Shown: in pieces, positions 7,756 through 16,071 of the stretch | Layout of the letters: each line of letters starts with the position of its first letter | How positions within the stretch are numbered: the first letter of the stretch is position 1 | Assembly: GCA_016929905.1 (NCBI GenBank) | Contig: JAFGHX010000301.1 | Location: forward strand, 1 to 56,284 | DNA from: Kiritimatiellia bacterium | GTDB taxonomy: Bacteria; Verrucomicrobiota; Kiritimatiellia; JAFGHX01 | DNA length: 56,284 bases | Direction of reading: 5' to 3' | Position numbers and translations under genes: made by a program | The notes under the pieces: generated by a model | The model's input: only the letters and a program-made list of their open reading frames with translations | What the model was told of the DNA's origin: nothing | The model's database searches: none

Positions 7756-10432
7756 GGACACAGCGTTGGCCGATCTGATCGGCGGCTATATGGACGGGAC
7801 GCTGTCGGCGGAGGAGTCGCGCGATCTGGAAGCGCACTTGCACGGCGGCCTCATCGCCCTGGACCGGTTCCGCGGGCTGCTGCGTCTGCACGGCATGCTG
7901 CATGCCCGCTACGGGCGCGTCTCGCTGCGGGAGCGGGTTGTCGAGGACGTGAAGGCGGAGCAGCGGCGCCAGACGCGGACCCAGGTTCTGACCGTCGAGA
8001 AGAAAGACCAGATCCTGCAGGCATCGCGGGCGCAGGCCGAGGCGGCGCAGCGCCGCCGTGCGCCCAGGCGGCGGTCGCGTCTGTTCCCGCCTCCGCGCAA
8101 GAAGCGCACGCGGGCGACCCGCGGCTTCGGGCTGGCGCTGGCGGCTTCGGTAGCGGTGCTGGCGGGCGCCGGCTACCTGTACTGGAGCGGCCGGCGTGAG
8201 GCCGCGCCGCGTGAGCCCGTGGCCATGATCTTTGCGCTGCCGCAGAACACGCGCGTCGTGCGCGCCGGGCGCGAGACGGCCGCTGCCGCCGGATTGCCTC
8301 TGTTCGCGGGCGACGTCTTGCGGGTCGGCCGGGACGGCAGCGCGACCGTGCGCTATGCGGACGCTTCCACTCTGCGGCTGCGCGCGGAAACGGACGTGAC
8401 GGTCGGAATCGATGTTGCCGATGTCAGCCGTGTACTGGGGTGGGAGGGGGCGCCCGCCGGTCACGCGGCGCGTCCCGGGCTGATCGGCAAGCACGTCTTC
8501 CTCGGGCGCGGAGCGCTGACGGCCTACATCGCCGAACAGCCGCCGGGTCGGCCGGCCGTGGTGGTCACGCCGAACGCGCTGGCCCGGGTAGTCGGCACGC
8601 GATTCGAGCTGGACGTTGAACCGCGTTGGACGCGCCTGCGCGTAAAGGAGGGGCGCGTGGAGCTGATGCACCGGCCCGACGCGAGGTCCGTGGTCGTGCC
8701 CGCCGGCCGCCGCGCCGTCGCGGCGCCGGGCATTCCGCTCGAGGCGCAGCCGATCGAAGCGCGGCGGTACCGCGCCAACGTGTTCGGGAGGCGTTTCGTG
8801 CTGGTGCACGCCGATATGGATGACCGCAAGGAGCTGGCGCGGCTGACGGCGATCATGCAGCGCGCGGCGGCGGTGGGCTACAACGGCGTTGTGCTCGACG
8901 GCACGCGCGGCGACTACGTGAATCTCCAGAAGCGGGCCAGGTCGTACTTCGCGAATTTCCACAGGCTCAAGCGCAAGGCGGACGAACTGGGGCTCGCGCT
9001 CATGCCCCAGTATATGAGCGCGGTGCAGGCGGCGTACGGCAATCCCACCCTCGTCGAGGCGATTCCCGTGCGCGAGACGCCGTTCGTCCTCGCACGCGGC
9101 GTGGCGACGGTGCCGGCGGCCGCTGCGCCCCGGCTTCGGAACCCGGGCTTCGAGGAGCGGGCGGACGGGACGCCGGCGCGCTGGACGCTCGAAGGCCCGG
9201 CGCCGGCGATCGCGCTCGACAGCGCGCAGCCGCACGGCGGTACGGTGTCCCTTTGCCTGGGCGCCCCCGAAACGGGCCGGCGCAGGCAGAAACCACTGGC
9301 TGAGCCCGTTGCCGTCGTCCAGGTGGTGGCGCTGGAACCGTTCCGGGCCTACGAACTCGCCGGTTGGGCCCGCACACGCGGCCTGGGCGCGGGTGCCCCG
9401 GTGGGCGTGTTCATAGAGGGCGCGAACGGGCGCCGGCTCGCCTGGCGGGCGGAAGACTTCTTCGCGTCGAGCCCGGACTGGCGGGCGTTCAGCGTTCGGT
9501 TCAACAGCGTCGACAACACGAACGCCGTCATCCGGATCGGCGCCCGGCGTGACGGGATGCGCGGCAGGCTCTGGCTGGACGACCTCACACTGCGCGAAGT
9601 GGGGCTTCAGGGCCTGGTCAGGCGCGATTCGTTGCCCGTTGTCGTGCAGGCGGCGGACGGCAGCGTGACCTACCGCGAAGGCGCCGATTACGTGATCGAG
9701 AAGGAAGAGCTCCGCGTCGCGCGGGGGTCCCGGATTCCGGACGCCGCCCGGCTGAAGGTCTCCTGGTACCAGCGCGCGGATATGCTGGGCGGGACTGCGC
9801 CCGCCAGCGCGTGCCGCGCGGACTACTTCGAGATACACCGGCGGAATGTGCTGGGTTTGCGCCAGATGTTCGGCGGGCTGCCGGGATTCGTCCTGAAGTA
9901 CGACGGCGGTTGGACCGTCGCGAACTGGGATCCGGCGGCGGGCGTCAGAACGGCCGGCGAGTACGTGGCTGAAACGCTGCGCCGTTCGCAGGCACTGGTG
10001 AGAGACGTTCAACCCGATTGCGCGGTATACCTGTGGAACGACATGGTCGACCCGTATGCGGATGCCGGGGAATCGTACTGGCTGGTCAACGGGTCGCTTG
10101 ACGGCGCATGGGAAGGGGTCGCCCCCGAGACCGTGATTTTGAACCGGAACCCCCACAGCCGCAGACGGGTCGACAGCCTCACGTTCTTCGCCCGGCGCGG
10201 GCACCGGCAATTCGTCGCCGTCGCGCCGAACCCGGAGTCGGTCCATGAATGGCTCGACGCTGTCGATGCCGTGGAAGCCGCGGACATCCGCGGAATCGTC
10301 GGCTTCATGTACGGCAGCCATTCCGATACCTTGAGCGGCCCTGCCGCCTACCGCCACCTGGAAGCGGCGGCCAATCTGTGCCGGCTCCGCGATCGATGGG
10401 GCGGGGCGGGCGCCCTGAGCGCTCAACGCTGA
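7745..10432 (+). CDS. FecR-type anti-sigma factor fused to a carbohydrate-active-like extracytoplasmic region
   Basis: An 895-residue single-pass membrane protein. Residues 1-35 resemble the N-terminal anti-sigma helix region (LIGGYMDGTLSAEESRDLEA) but lack the zinc ligands of ZAS domains. A basic stretch is followed by one membrane helix at about 128-147. Outside are a FecR beta domain (about 185-320), then a region that looks like one TIM-barrel fold split in two (about 345-430 and 690-890) around a lectin-like insert of the CBM4/9 jelly-roll type (about 460-620; starts LRNPGFEE, ends LWLDDLTLREV). No catalytic pair could be assigned, so it may bind rather than cut glycan. The gene starts inside the sigma factor gene. 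I infer a glycan sensor that controls that sigma factor. Confidence 0.75.
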   Translation: MADEDTALADLIGGYMDGTLSAEESRDLEAHLHGGLIALDRFRGLLRLHGMLHARYGRVSLRERVVEDVKAEQRRQTRTQVLTVEKKDQILQASRAQAEAAQRRRAPRRRSRLFPPPRKKRTRATRGFGLALAASVAVLAGAGYLYWSGRREAAPREPVAMIFALPQNTRVVRAGRETAAAAGLPLFAGDVLRVGRDGSATVRYADASTLRLRAETDVTVGIDVADVSRVLGWEGAPAGHAARPGLIGKHVFLGRGALTAYIAEQPPGRPAVVVTPNALARVVGTRFELDVEPRWTRLRVKEGRVELMHRPDARSVVVPAGRRAVAAPGIPLEAQPIEARRYRANVFGRRFVLVHADMDDRKELARLTAIMQRAAAVGYNGVVLDGTRGDYVNLQKRARSYFANFHRLKRKADELGLALMPQYMSAVQAAYGNPTLVEAIPVRETPFVLARGVATVPAAAAPRLRNPGFEERADGTPARWTLEGPAPAIALDSAQPHGGTVSLCLGAPETGRRRQKPLAEPVAVVQVVALEPFRAYELAGWARTRGLGAGAPVGVFIEGANGRRLAWRAEDFFASSPDWRAFSVRFNSVDNTNAVIRIGARRDGMRGRLWLDDLTLREVGLQGLVRRDSLPVVVQAADGSVTYREGADYVIEKEELRVARGSRIPDAARLKVSWYQRADMLGGTAPASACRADYFEIHRRNVLGLRQMFGGLPGFVLKYDGGWTVANWDPAAGVRTAGEYVAETLRRSQALVRDVQPDCAVYLWNDMVDPYADAGESYWLVNGSLDGAWEGVAPETVILNRNPHSRRRVDSLTFFARRGHRQFVAVAPNPESVHEWLDAVDAVEAADIRGIVGFMYGSHSDTLSGPAAYRHLEAAANLCRLRDRWGGAGALSAQR

Positions 10433-10624
10433 GGGCCGAATGCCGGGTACCGGGTGCCGGGTGCCGGCTACTGAATGTTCTCCCGTCGACTTCCTCCCAG
10501 TCTTCCATTCGGCCAAGTTGTGCGTGTGGCATTTCCGTGTCACCACCGTGCTGCGGCGCGCATACGCCCGAATGGAAGCGGGAATCCGGGCAGGGACATG
10601 CGTGAAATCAGAAGGAGGCGGTTC
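10433..10624 (+). promoter_or_regulatory. intergenic region with an 11-bp inverted repeat
   Basis: Between the FecR fusion and the next gene lies an 11-bp perfect inverted repeat, CTTCCATTCGG at 10502-10512 and CCGAATGGAAG at 10568-10578. A short run of GGGTGCCGG-type repeats sits at 10443-10470. AAGGAGG at about 10612-10618 is the ribosome site of the downstream gene. The inverted repeat could be an operator or a stem; no convincing promoter boxes were found. Confidence 0.45.
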
Positions 10625-13189
10625 ATGAAGGGTTCGCGAACGAAGGCGTGTGTGTGTGTTGCACTGCTGCTGGCTTGCCTGCCGGGGGCCGGCGCGTTGG
10701 GTGAAGCGCGCTATCCCGCGCGGCGGGTGCCGGATTGGGCGAAGCCGGGCGAGGTTTCCTCGCGTCGTCTTGGTCCGGGGATGTGGGGTTATCACGTTAC
10801 GGTCGCGATCCACCCGACGAATCCGGATATCGCCTTCACGAGCGCGGACATGGGCGCCTCGCTCGCGCGCACCCTGGACGGCGGGAAGAGCTGGCAGCAC
10901 GTGGGCAACCTGGACCGCGGGCAGCAGATTCCGCTGCGCCCGTCGCGCGAGATATTCTTTCATCCCAAGAAGCCGCGCCATGTGTGGACGAGTGATGTCG
11001 GCGGGCTCTACCAGAGTGCGGACCTGGGCGAGACCTGGGTGAACCTGGCTGCCAGCCTGGCGGGCAAGCCCGACGGCTTCGGAAACAGCTACTTCTTCGC
11101 CGACCCCGTGGACCCGGAGGTCGGCTACGCGTTGAAGGTGGCCAAGCCGGGCAAGGACCCGGCCGTTGCGCCTGCGGTCATGTGCTATCGCACCTGCGAC
11201 GGCTGGAAGACGATTGAGCGCCGGTCGGGACCGGACAGTGCGTACTATCTGCACCAGGTTCGGCACGCGGCGGCGGAGGCCACAAGCGGCGCGAGCCGCG
11301 AGCGCCGACGCATCTACATCTGGGGAGAGGGCGGGGTGCTTTGCTCGCCCGACGCCGGTCGGAGCTGGCGATCGGTAAACGGCGACCTGCCTGGCGGCAC
11401 GCTTGTGGGCGGCGCACTCGTCATGGACGGGGTGAAGCCCGTGCTGTTCGCCTGTCTCGATCCCTGGGGCGTCTATCGTTCCGATGACGCCGGCCATACG
11501 TGGCAAGCCCGGAACAAGGGGCTTGAAGGCATCGTGCGGCAGCCGGCGGCATCGGGCGCCGGCGCGAAGCGCGGTATTGGCGTGGGACGCGCGACGGCCG
11601 GAACGTTCACCCTCTGCGCCGGCGACCCGCGGATCGGGTATATCGCCTTCGACAGGCGCGGCGCGTATCGGACGCAGGACGGCGGGTTGACCTGGATGCC
11701 GTCGCTGGTGACCCAGCCACGCGCCGTGCAGGTCGACAACGGAACAGGGCGGAAGCAGGCGCTCAAGGTTCCCGGCAAGGGCAAGGACCGTCTCAGCCCG
11801 CGCGCCCAGACTTCCGGGCGCTGTTCGGCGATCGTCGTTTCGCCGGTGAACCCGAAAATCGCCATGATGTCCGCCAGCGTCATCCTTCGAACCGACGACG
11901 GCGGCAAGACGTGGTGGGACGCCGCCGTCGAACTTGGCAGCCGGTTTCAGCCGCTGGACCGCTTCACGGAACTGGACGCGGCTACCCGGTTCACGCACCG
12001 GTTGCGGCCCAGAGGCAGCGGCACGTTCGACCAGGTGGCGTGGGACATGGCCGCGGATCCGTTCGATCAGAGCACCCTCGCGATCGGCTATCAGGAGGTC
12101 GGCCTTCAGATTTCGCGCGATGACGGCCAATGGTGGGAATGGAGCTGCTACGGCAGCGATGACATGTACAGCCAGGACGATATCGCCGCCATCGCCTACG
12201 ACCCGGTGATCCGCGACCGGGTCTATATGGGGCTGTTCGGCAAGCTCATCTTCACAAGGGGCTTCCCCACGCACGGTCGCGAATCCAGCCCGCACCGGCA
12301 ACACTGCTTTCTCGTGAGCGACGACGGCGGCCGCACCTGGAACCGCGTGCCGGTGCCGCCGTTCGCCGAGCGCACCGAACGGATCCCGGCCGAAAAGTGG
12401 GGGAACGTGCCGTCGGTCTTCGACATTGCCGTGAGCCGCGACCCGCGCACGCGGCGCGGCCGAATCGTGATCGCCACGCCGTTCGGCCTGTTCGGCTCCG
12501 ACGACGAGGGCCGCACGTGGCAGGAGGGCGACTTCGGCGCGGACCACCCCATGGACGTGTTCCGCGTGGCGCTCGATCCGCGTTCGCCGGACACCGTCTA
12601 CGCGGGCGTCCTGCACGATTCCGGGAAATGGGGCCGGCGCAAGAAACTCTGGGATGACCCGGACTACCCCCGCGGGCTGTACCGTTCGACTGACGGTGGC
12701 AAGCACTTCCGGCAACTCGGCCAAGGTTTGATCGGCGGCGTGCTGACGATCTCAATCTGTCACGGCGCGCCGGACACGCTGTACGTCACCGCGCTGCCGA
12801 AAGGCGTCACGCACCGCGCGCGCGGCACGGCGCATGAGCTGTGGACGTCCAAGGACGGCGGCGCGGGCTGGCAACGGGTGGATCTGGCCGGCCTCTACAT
12901 GGAGCGGGCCGTCGTGCACCCGGTCGATCCGCGCGTGGTCTATCTGTATGCGTCCGACGCGGGCCGAAACGCGCCTACCGGGATGTACCGTTCCGCGGAC
13001 GGCGGCGGGACCTGGCAGAAACTCGCGGCCGGCATCATGCTGGCGCCCGGCGTCAACGGCCACGTCTTCCGTTTCGACCCGGTCGACGCGCGCCGGTTCT
13101 TCGTCTTCGACAACGTCTCGGCCCACGAAGTGTGGGACCTGGAACAGCCCTCGCGGGCGTCGCGTCGGGCCGAGCGGATCCTGCGCTGA
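10625..13189 (+). CDS. secreted Asp-box (BNR/sialidase-type) beta-propeller protein, GH74/sortilin-like
   Basis: An 854-residue protein with a signal peptide (residues 1-26, cysteine-rich hydrophobic core, ending GALG). At least ten Asp-box motifs of the S/T-x-D-x-G-x-T-W type recur through its length, for example LDGGKSW, SPDAGRSW, SDDAGHTW, TQDGGLTW, TDDGGKTW, SDDGGRTW, SDDEGRTW and SADGGGTW. This is the signature of large beta-propellers, as in GH74 xyloglucanases, sialidases and sortilin-like proteins. The long chain would allow two propellers, as in GH74. Which enzyme activity, if any, is not decidable; many such proteins only bind. AAGGAGG precedes the ATG by about six bases. It lies 192 bases after the ECF/FecR pair on the same strand and is a candidate target of that sigma factor. 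Confidence 0.85.
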   Translation: MKGSRTKACVCVALLLACLPGAGALGEARYPARRVPDWAKPGEVSSRRLGPGMWGYHVTVAIHPTNPDIAFTSADMGASLARTLDGGKSWQHVGNLDRGQQIPLRPSREIFFHPKKPRHVWTSDVGGLYQSADLGETWVNLAASLAGKPDGFGNSYFFADPVDPEVGYALKVAKPGKDPAVAPAVMCYRTCDGWKTIERRSGPDSAYYLHQVRHAAAEATSGASRERRRIYIWGEGGVLCSPDAGRSWRSVNGDLPGGTLVGGALVMDGVKPVLFACLDPWGVYRSDDAGHTWQARNKGLEGIVRQPAASGAGAKRGIGVGRATAGTFTLCAGDPRIGYIAFDRRGAYRTQDGGLTWMPSLVTQPRAVQVDNGTGRKQALKVPGKGKDRLSPRAQTSGRCSAIVVSPVNPKIAMMSASVILRTDDGGKTWWDAAVELGSRFQPLDRFTELDAATRFTHRLRPRGSGTFDQVAWDMAADPFDQSTLAIGYQEVGLQISRDDGQWWEWSCYGSDDMYSQDDIAAIAYDPVIRDRVYMGLFGKLIFTRGFPTHGRESSPHRQHCFLVSDDGGRTWNRVPVPPFAERTERIPAEKWGNVPSVFDIAVSRDPRTRRGRIVIATPFGLFGSDDEGRTWQEGDFGADHPMDVFRVALDPRSPDTVYAGVLHDSGKWGRRKKLWDDPDYPRGLYRSTDGGKHFRQLGQGLIGGVLTISICHGAPDTLYVTALPKGVTHRARGTAHELWTSKDGGAGWQRVDLAGLYMERAVVHPVDPRVVYLYASDAGRNAPTGMYRSADGGGTWQKLAAGIMLAPGVNGHVFRFDPVDARRFFVFDNVSAHEVWDLEQPSRASRRAERILR

Positions 13190-13217
13190 CGATTGGGAAC
13201 GAGTCGACTGCACGAAC

Positions 13218-13314
13218 GGCTCGCGAGGACGCTCGCCCTCCAGCAGGCCGGATGTGACGTGGAACGGAGTTGTGCCACGGCGCGCCACACGGAGGGCGAG
13301 CGTCCCCGCGAGCC
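13218..13314. repeat. dispersed palindromic repeat, copy 1
   Basis: Left arm GGCTCGCGAGGACGCTCGCC at 13218 and right arm GGAGGGCGAGCGTCCCCGCG at 13291 are inverted copies of one another with about 50 bases between. Further copies of the same arms occur at 15658-15735 and 21232-21303. All lie between genes, like REP/BIME elements. Confidence 0.8.
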
Positions 13315-13385
13315 GTCTGCGTGGCGTGGACCCACCCCAACACTGAGGAACGGCGCCGGGTGGCGAGCGGAGGACCGGTCGTGTT

Positions 13386-15620
13386 TCACGTCCTGCGTAA
13401 CCCGGCCTGCTCGCCTTTGCCGAGCTGGATCTCCAGGACATCGCCCTCCAACTCTTGGGTGTTCCCGGATTCCCGCGCGAGCGTGGCCGGGCCGTTCCAC
13501 GGATTTCTCAGCCGGAATGTGCCGCCGGCCTCGGCCAGGATCGTGACGGAACGGACCTGTCCCTCGTGCCGTTCGGCGCCGACGCGGAAAGCGCCTTCGC
13601 AACGCATCGGGCCGAACGCGACGTTCCGCCAGCGGCGCGGCGCGCCTGCAAAGAGATAATGCACGCCGCGGCGGCTGTGGATCAGCATATCCTGGATGGC
13701 GACGATCGCGCCCATGCCCGCATCCATTTGCATTCTCTCGCGAGGCCGCTTGGTTTCGCCGAACGACGGCGCGCCCATGGTCGTGAACCCCGGGAACTCG
13801 CAGTCGTGCAGCGTGCCGCCGCCTTCGTTGGTGAAAACGCGATCCCAGATTTCGAGCAGCAGCTCCGCCATGTCGGGGTTGTCGAGCCGCGAGTGGATCA
13901 TGGATGCCCAGGGCACGCACCAGCCCGACCAGGCGCCCATGCCCTTGCCGACCCATTGGCTGATGCTTTTCGCCACGACGGGGCGCCACTCGTCGGAGGC
14001 GGGATCGATCGTGTCAAAGGGACAGATGGCGGCCAGGTGGGAATGGTGGCGATGACTGGTTTCCAGCGCCGTGCCTTCCCACAGCGCCATGACGCCCGGC
14101 TCGCCGTCCGCCCCATTGCCCGGCCGTTCGACGGTGGCCTTGGGCAGTTTCTCCAGCACGTCCAGCCAGCTCGGCCGGGCGGGCTCCCCGAGTCTGTCGG
14201 CCGCGGCGATGAGGTTCTCGCACAAGCGATGGATGGCGGCGAGCTGGAAGCTGGCGTTCCGGCCCCAGGCATCCATGTTGGCGCCGCGGTATTCCGGGGA
14301 GACGCTGACGGGCAGGACGAAGCGATCCTCTTCGCGCTCGAGCATTTCTTCATACACGCGCATGGCGCCCTTCATGAAGGGGAACGCGACCTGGCGCAGG
14401 AAGACGTTGTCGGCCGCGAAGGTCGCGTAGTCATACATCATCTGCCCCACCCATGCCGTGCACGCATGATCGATCGTGCCGGTCCAGAACGAGCCCATGC
14501 ACGTGCAGCGGTCGTCGACCGCATGCGGCAGCATGAAGCCGTCCTCGATCCCGATGAACGCTTTCGCGTTCGCGCGCAGCGTGTCGCGCCAGGACCAGAC
14601 CAGATCGAACAGGGGCTTGAGATGGCCGAGCCGGTTGGCCTTGTAGGCGGGCCAGTAGCACATCTGGACGTTGATGTTGAAGTGGTAGTCGCTCGACCAC
14701 GGCGGCAGGGCGTACTCCTCGATCCAGGGGCCCTGCAGCGTGGCGGCGATGCCGCCCGGATGCGTGAACCCGCCGAACTTGTACAGACCGTACTGGTAGA
14801 GGAACTGGAGGCGTTCGTTCGGAAGATCGACCGAGGGAACGGCCTCCCAGTAGGCCGCCCACCACGCCCGGTTGGCGGCCCGCAACCCGTCCGCCCCGCG
14901 GCCCGCCGCTTCGTCCACCTCCGCCCGCGCGGCGGATTCGGCGGCTTCCGCGCTGTCCCCGCGGGCCGTGACGATCCAGAGCGCACCGTCACGCTTCGCG
15001 CAGGCCGCGCAGATGCCGGGGTCGGCCGGAAAGGGCTGGGTCCAGCCCGTGAGGTCGCCGTTCGTCAGTTCGCGTGGCGGCTCGAACGAGATCTTCCTGA
15101 GCGTGTCTTCGAGATCGGTCCACGCGGGGACCGGCACCGGCTCCGGCAGCGCGCCTCCTGCATCGGCCGTCACGCACAGCTGCGCGGCGTCCGTCGCCAG
15201 CCGCAGCGTGAGTGCCCTGCGATCGGCGTTGATGGCGTATTCGATGCGAACCGAGCCGTCGGCATAGCTCAGAACGCCGCGCTTCAGCTCCGCGCCGGCC
15301 GGCAGCCGCAGATCCATGCGCCCCACCGGAATGACGGACGGCCGGCGGGGCAGGCCGTCGGTGTGTTCAGTGGCCGTCTCAAAGAGCTTTCGGAGCGCGG
15401 GCTCGTCGTTGGCCTCGAGGCAACGACGGATGTCCGCGTAGTTCTGACGCTCCGTCCAGGGCATACCGCCGCGGTGGTCCCAGAGATCGGCCCGCCCCAG
15501 CGTGACCCGCAAGTCCCGGCCCTCGCCCCAGATCAACGCGCCCATCACGCCGTTGCCCTGCAGAATGCCCGTATGCGTCCGCGGCAGCGGAAACTCCCAT
15601 TCAGCCGTCGGTTTCATCAT
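13386..15620 (-). CDS. GH95-like glycoside hydrolase (alpha-L-fucosidase family type)
   Basis: A 744-residue protein with the fold order of glycoside hydrolase family 95: an N-terminal beta-sandwich starting WEFPLPRTHTGILQGNGVMGALIWG, and an (alpha/alpha)6 barrel in the second half with long helical stretches (SDYHFNINVQMCYWPA, HHHSHLAAICPFD). The N-terminal Trp-(x)-P-(x)-GNG-GA pattern and the HRHHSHL segment are typical of GH95. Characterised members cleave alpha-1,2-L-fucose or alpha-L-galactose. No signal peptide is visible, so it should be cytoplasmic unless exported in another way; many GH95 enzymes are exported, so this is notable. GGGAGG stands nine bases before the ATG. The gene is convergent with the Asp-box gene and flanked on both sides by the dispersed palindromes. 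Confidence 0.82.
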   Translation of the reverse strand: MMKPTAEWEFPLPRTHTGILQGNGVMGALIWGEGRDLRVTLGRADLWDHRGGMPWTERQNYADIRRCLEANDEPALRKLFETATEHTDGLPRRPSVIPVGRMDLRLPAGAELKRGVLSYADGSVRIEYAINADRRALTLRLATDAAQLCVTADAGGALPEPVPVPAWTDLEDTLRKISFEPPRELTNGDLTGWTQPFPADPGICAACAKRDGALWIVTARGDSAEAAESAARAEVDEAAGRGADGLRAANRAWWAAYWEAVPSVDLPNERLQFLYQYGLYKFGGFTHPGGIAATLQGPWIEEYALPPWSSDYHFNINVQMCYWPAYKANRLGHLKPLFDLVWSWRDTLRANAKAFIGIEDGFMLPHAVDDRCTCMGSFWTGTIDHACTAWVGQMMYDYATFAADNVFLRQVAFPFMKGAMRVYEEMLEREEDRFVLPVSVSPEYRGANMDAWGRNASFQLAAIHRLCENLIAAADRLGEPARPSWLDVLEKLPKATVERPGNGADGEPGVMALWEGTALETSHRHHSHLAAICPFDTIDPASDEWRPVVAKSISQWVGKGMGAWSGWCVPWASMIHSRLDNPDMAELLLEIWDRVFTNEGGGTLHDCEFPGFTTMGAPSFGETKRPRERMQMDAGMGAIVAIQDMLIHSRRGVHYLFAGAPRRWRNVAFGPMRCEGAFRVGAERHEGQVRSVTILAEAGGTFRLRNPWNGPATLARESGNTQELEGDVLEIQLGKGEQAGLRRT

Positions 15621-15657
15621 CGCCGGTCGCCTCCCTCGCGCGTCGTTCCGCGAATCC

Positions 15658-15735
15658 GGCTCGCGGGGACGTTCGCCCTCCAGGCCCGTGACAGCACTCC
15701 GCGCGGCGCCATGGAGGGCGAGCGTCTCGCGAGCC
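15658..15735. repeat. dispersed palindromic repeat, copy 2
   Basis: Left arm starts GGCTCGCGGGGACGTTCGCC at 15658 and the inverted right arm is TGGAGGGCGAGCGTCTCGCG from 15712. It matches the elements at 13218-13314 and 21232-21303 with a few base changes in the arms and an unrelated centre. Confidence 0.8.
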
Positions 15736-15768
15736 GCCCGATGCGACAGGCGTCATGGAGGGCGAGCA

Positions 15769-15929
15769 GCAATTCTCATTATGGCGGCGCCCCGGTAAAA
15801 TCCGTTCGTAGTCAAGCCCGTAAGGGCTGTCCGTACACGCCTTTTGCCCCGGGAACGCCCCTCACGGGGCTTCCACCACAGACGGATCTTCGACACTACA
15901 AACGGGCGCAACGCCATAATGAGAATTCC
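15769..15929. mobile_element. MITE-like palindromic element flanked by 13-bp direct repeats
   Basis: The ends are a perfect 16-bp inverted repeat: AATTCTCATTATGGCG at 15771-15786 and its complement at 15912-15927. Inside, a second inverted pair is visible (CGTTCGTAGTC against GACACTACAAACG) and two small hairpins (AGCCCGTAAGGGCT, GCCCCTCACGGGGC). The element is bordered on both sides by TGGAGGGCGAGCA (15756-15768 and 15930-15942), which is part of a dispersed palindrome arm, so it appears to have inserted in that arm and duplicated it. It codes for no protein. Confidence 0.7.
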
Positions 15930-16020
15930 TGGAGGGCGAGCATCTCGCGAGCCGCGCCTCAGGTCCGTGGCGTCGGGCAAAATATGATGCGCTCTTCTGC
16001 TAGGGTAGCTTGGCATTCTG

Positions 16021-16050
16021 TTGCAATTCAACCGGGAAACGGGATAATAT
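16021..16050 (+). promoter_or_regulatory. sigma-70-type promoter of the AraC regulator
   Basis: TTGCAA at 16021-16026 and TAATAT at 16045-16050 are separated by 18 bases and end 21 bases before the AraC start codon. This is one of the few AT-rich patches nearby. AGGTGG at 16059-16064 then serves as the ribosome site. Confidence 0.55.
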
Positions 16051-16071
16051 TGACGCACAGGTGGTACAATA

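Larger units (their letters stand above)
15621..16071. other. 451-bp intergenic region holding palindromes, a MITE-like insertion and a promoter
   Basis: No gene is seen here. In order it holds a dispersed palindrome (15658-15735), a further right arm that is split by a 161-bp palindromic insertion (15756-15953), and the promoter of the AraC regulator (16021-16050). Confidence 0.8.

Noticed and set aside
7679..12724. Very long minus-strand open frame of 1681 codons opposite the FecR and beta-propeller genes
   Set aside because: It is an antisense shadow of GC-rich codon use. Its translation is full of Arg, Pro and His with no family text, while the plus-strand genes have clear domains and ribosome sites.
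16051..16070. TTGACG and TACAAT boxes just before the AraC start
   Set aside because: They are only about nine bases apart, far too close for a sigma-70 promoter; the pair at 16021-16050 has proper spacing.
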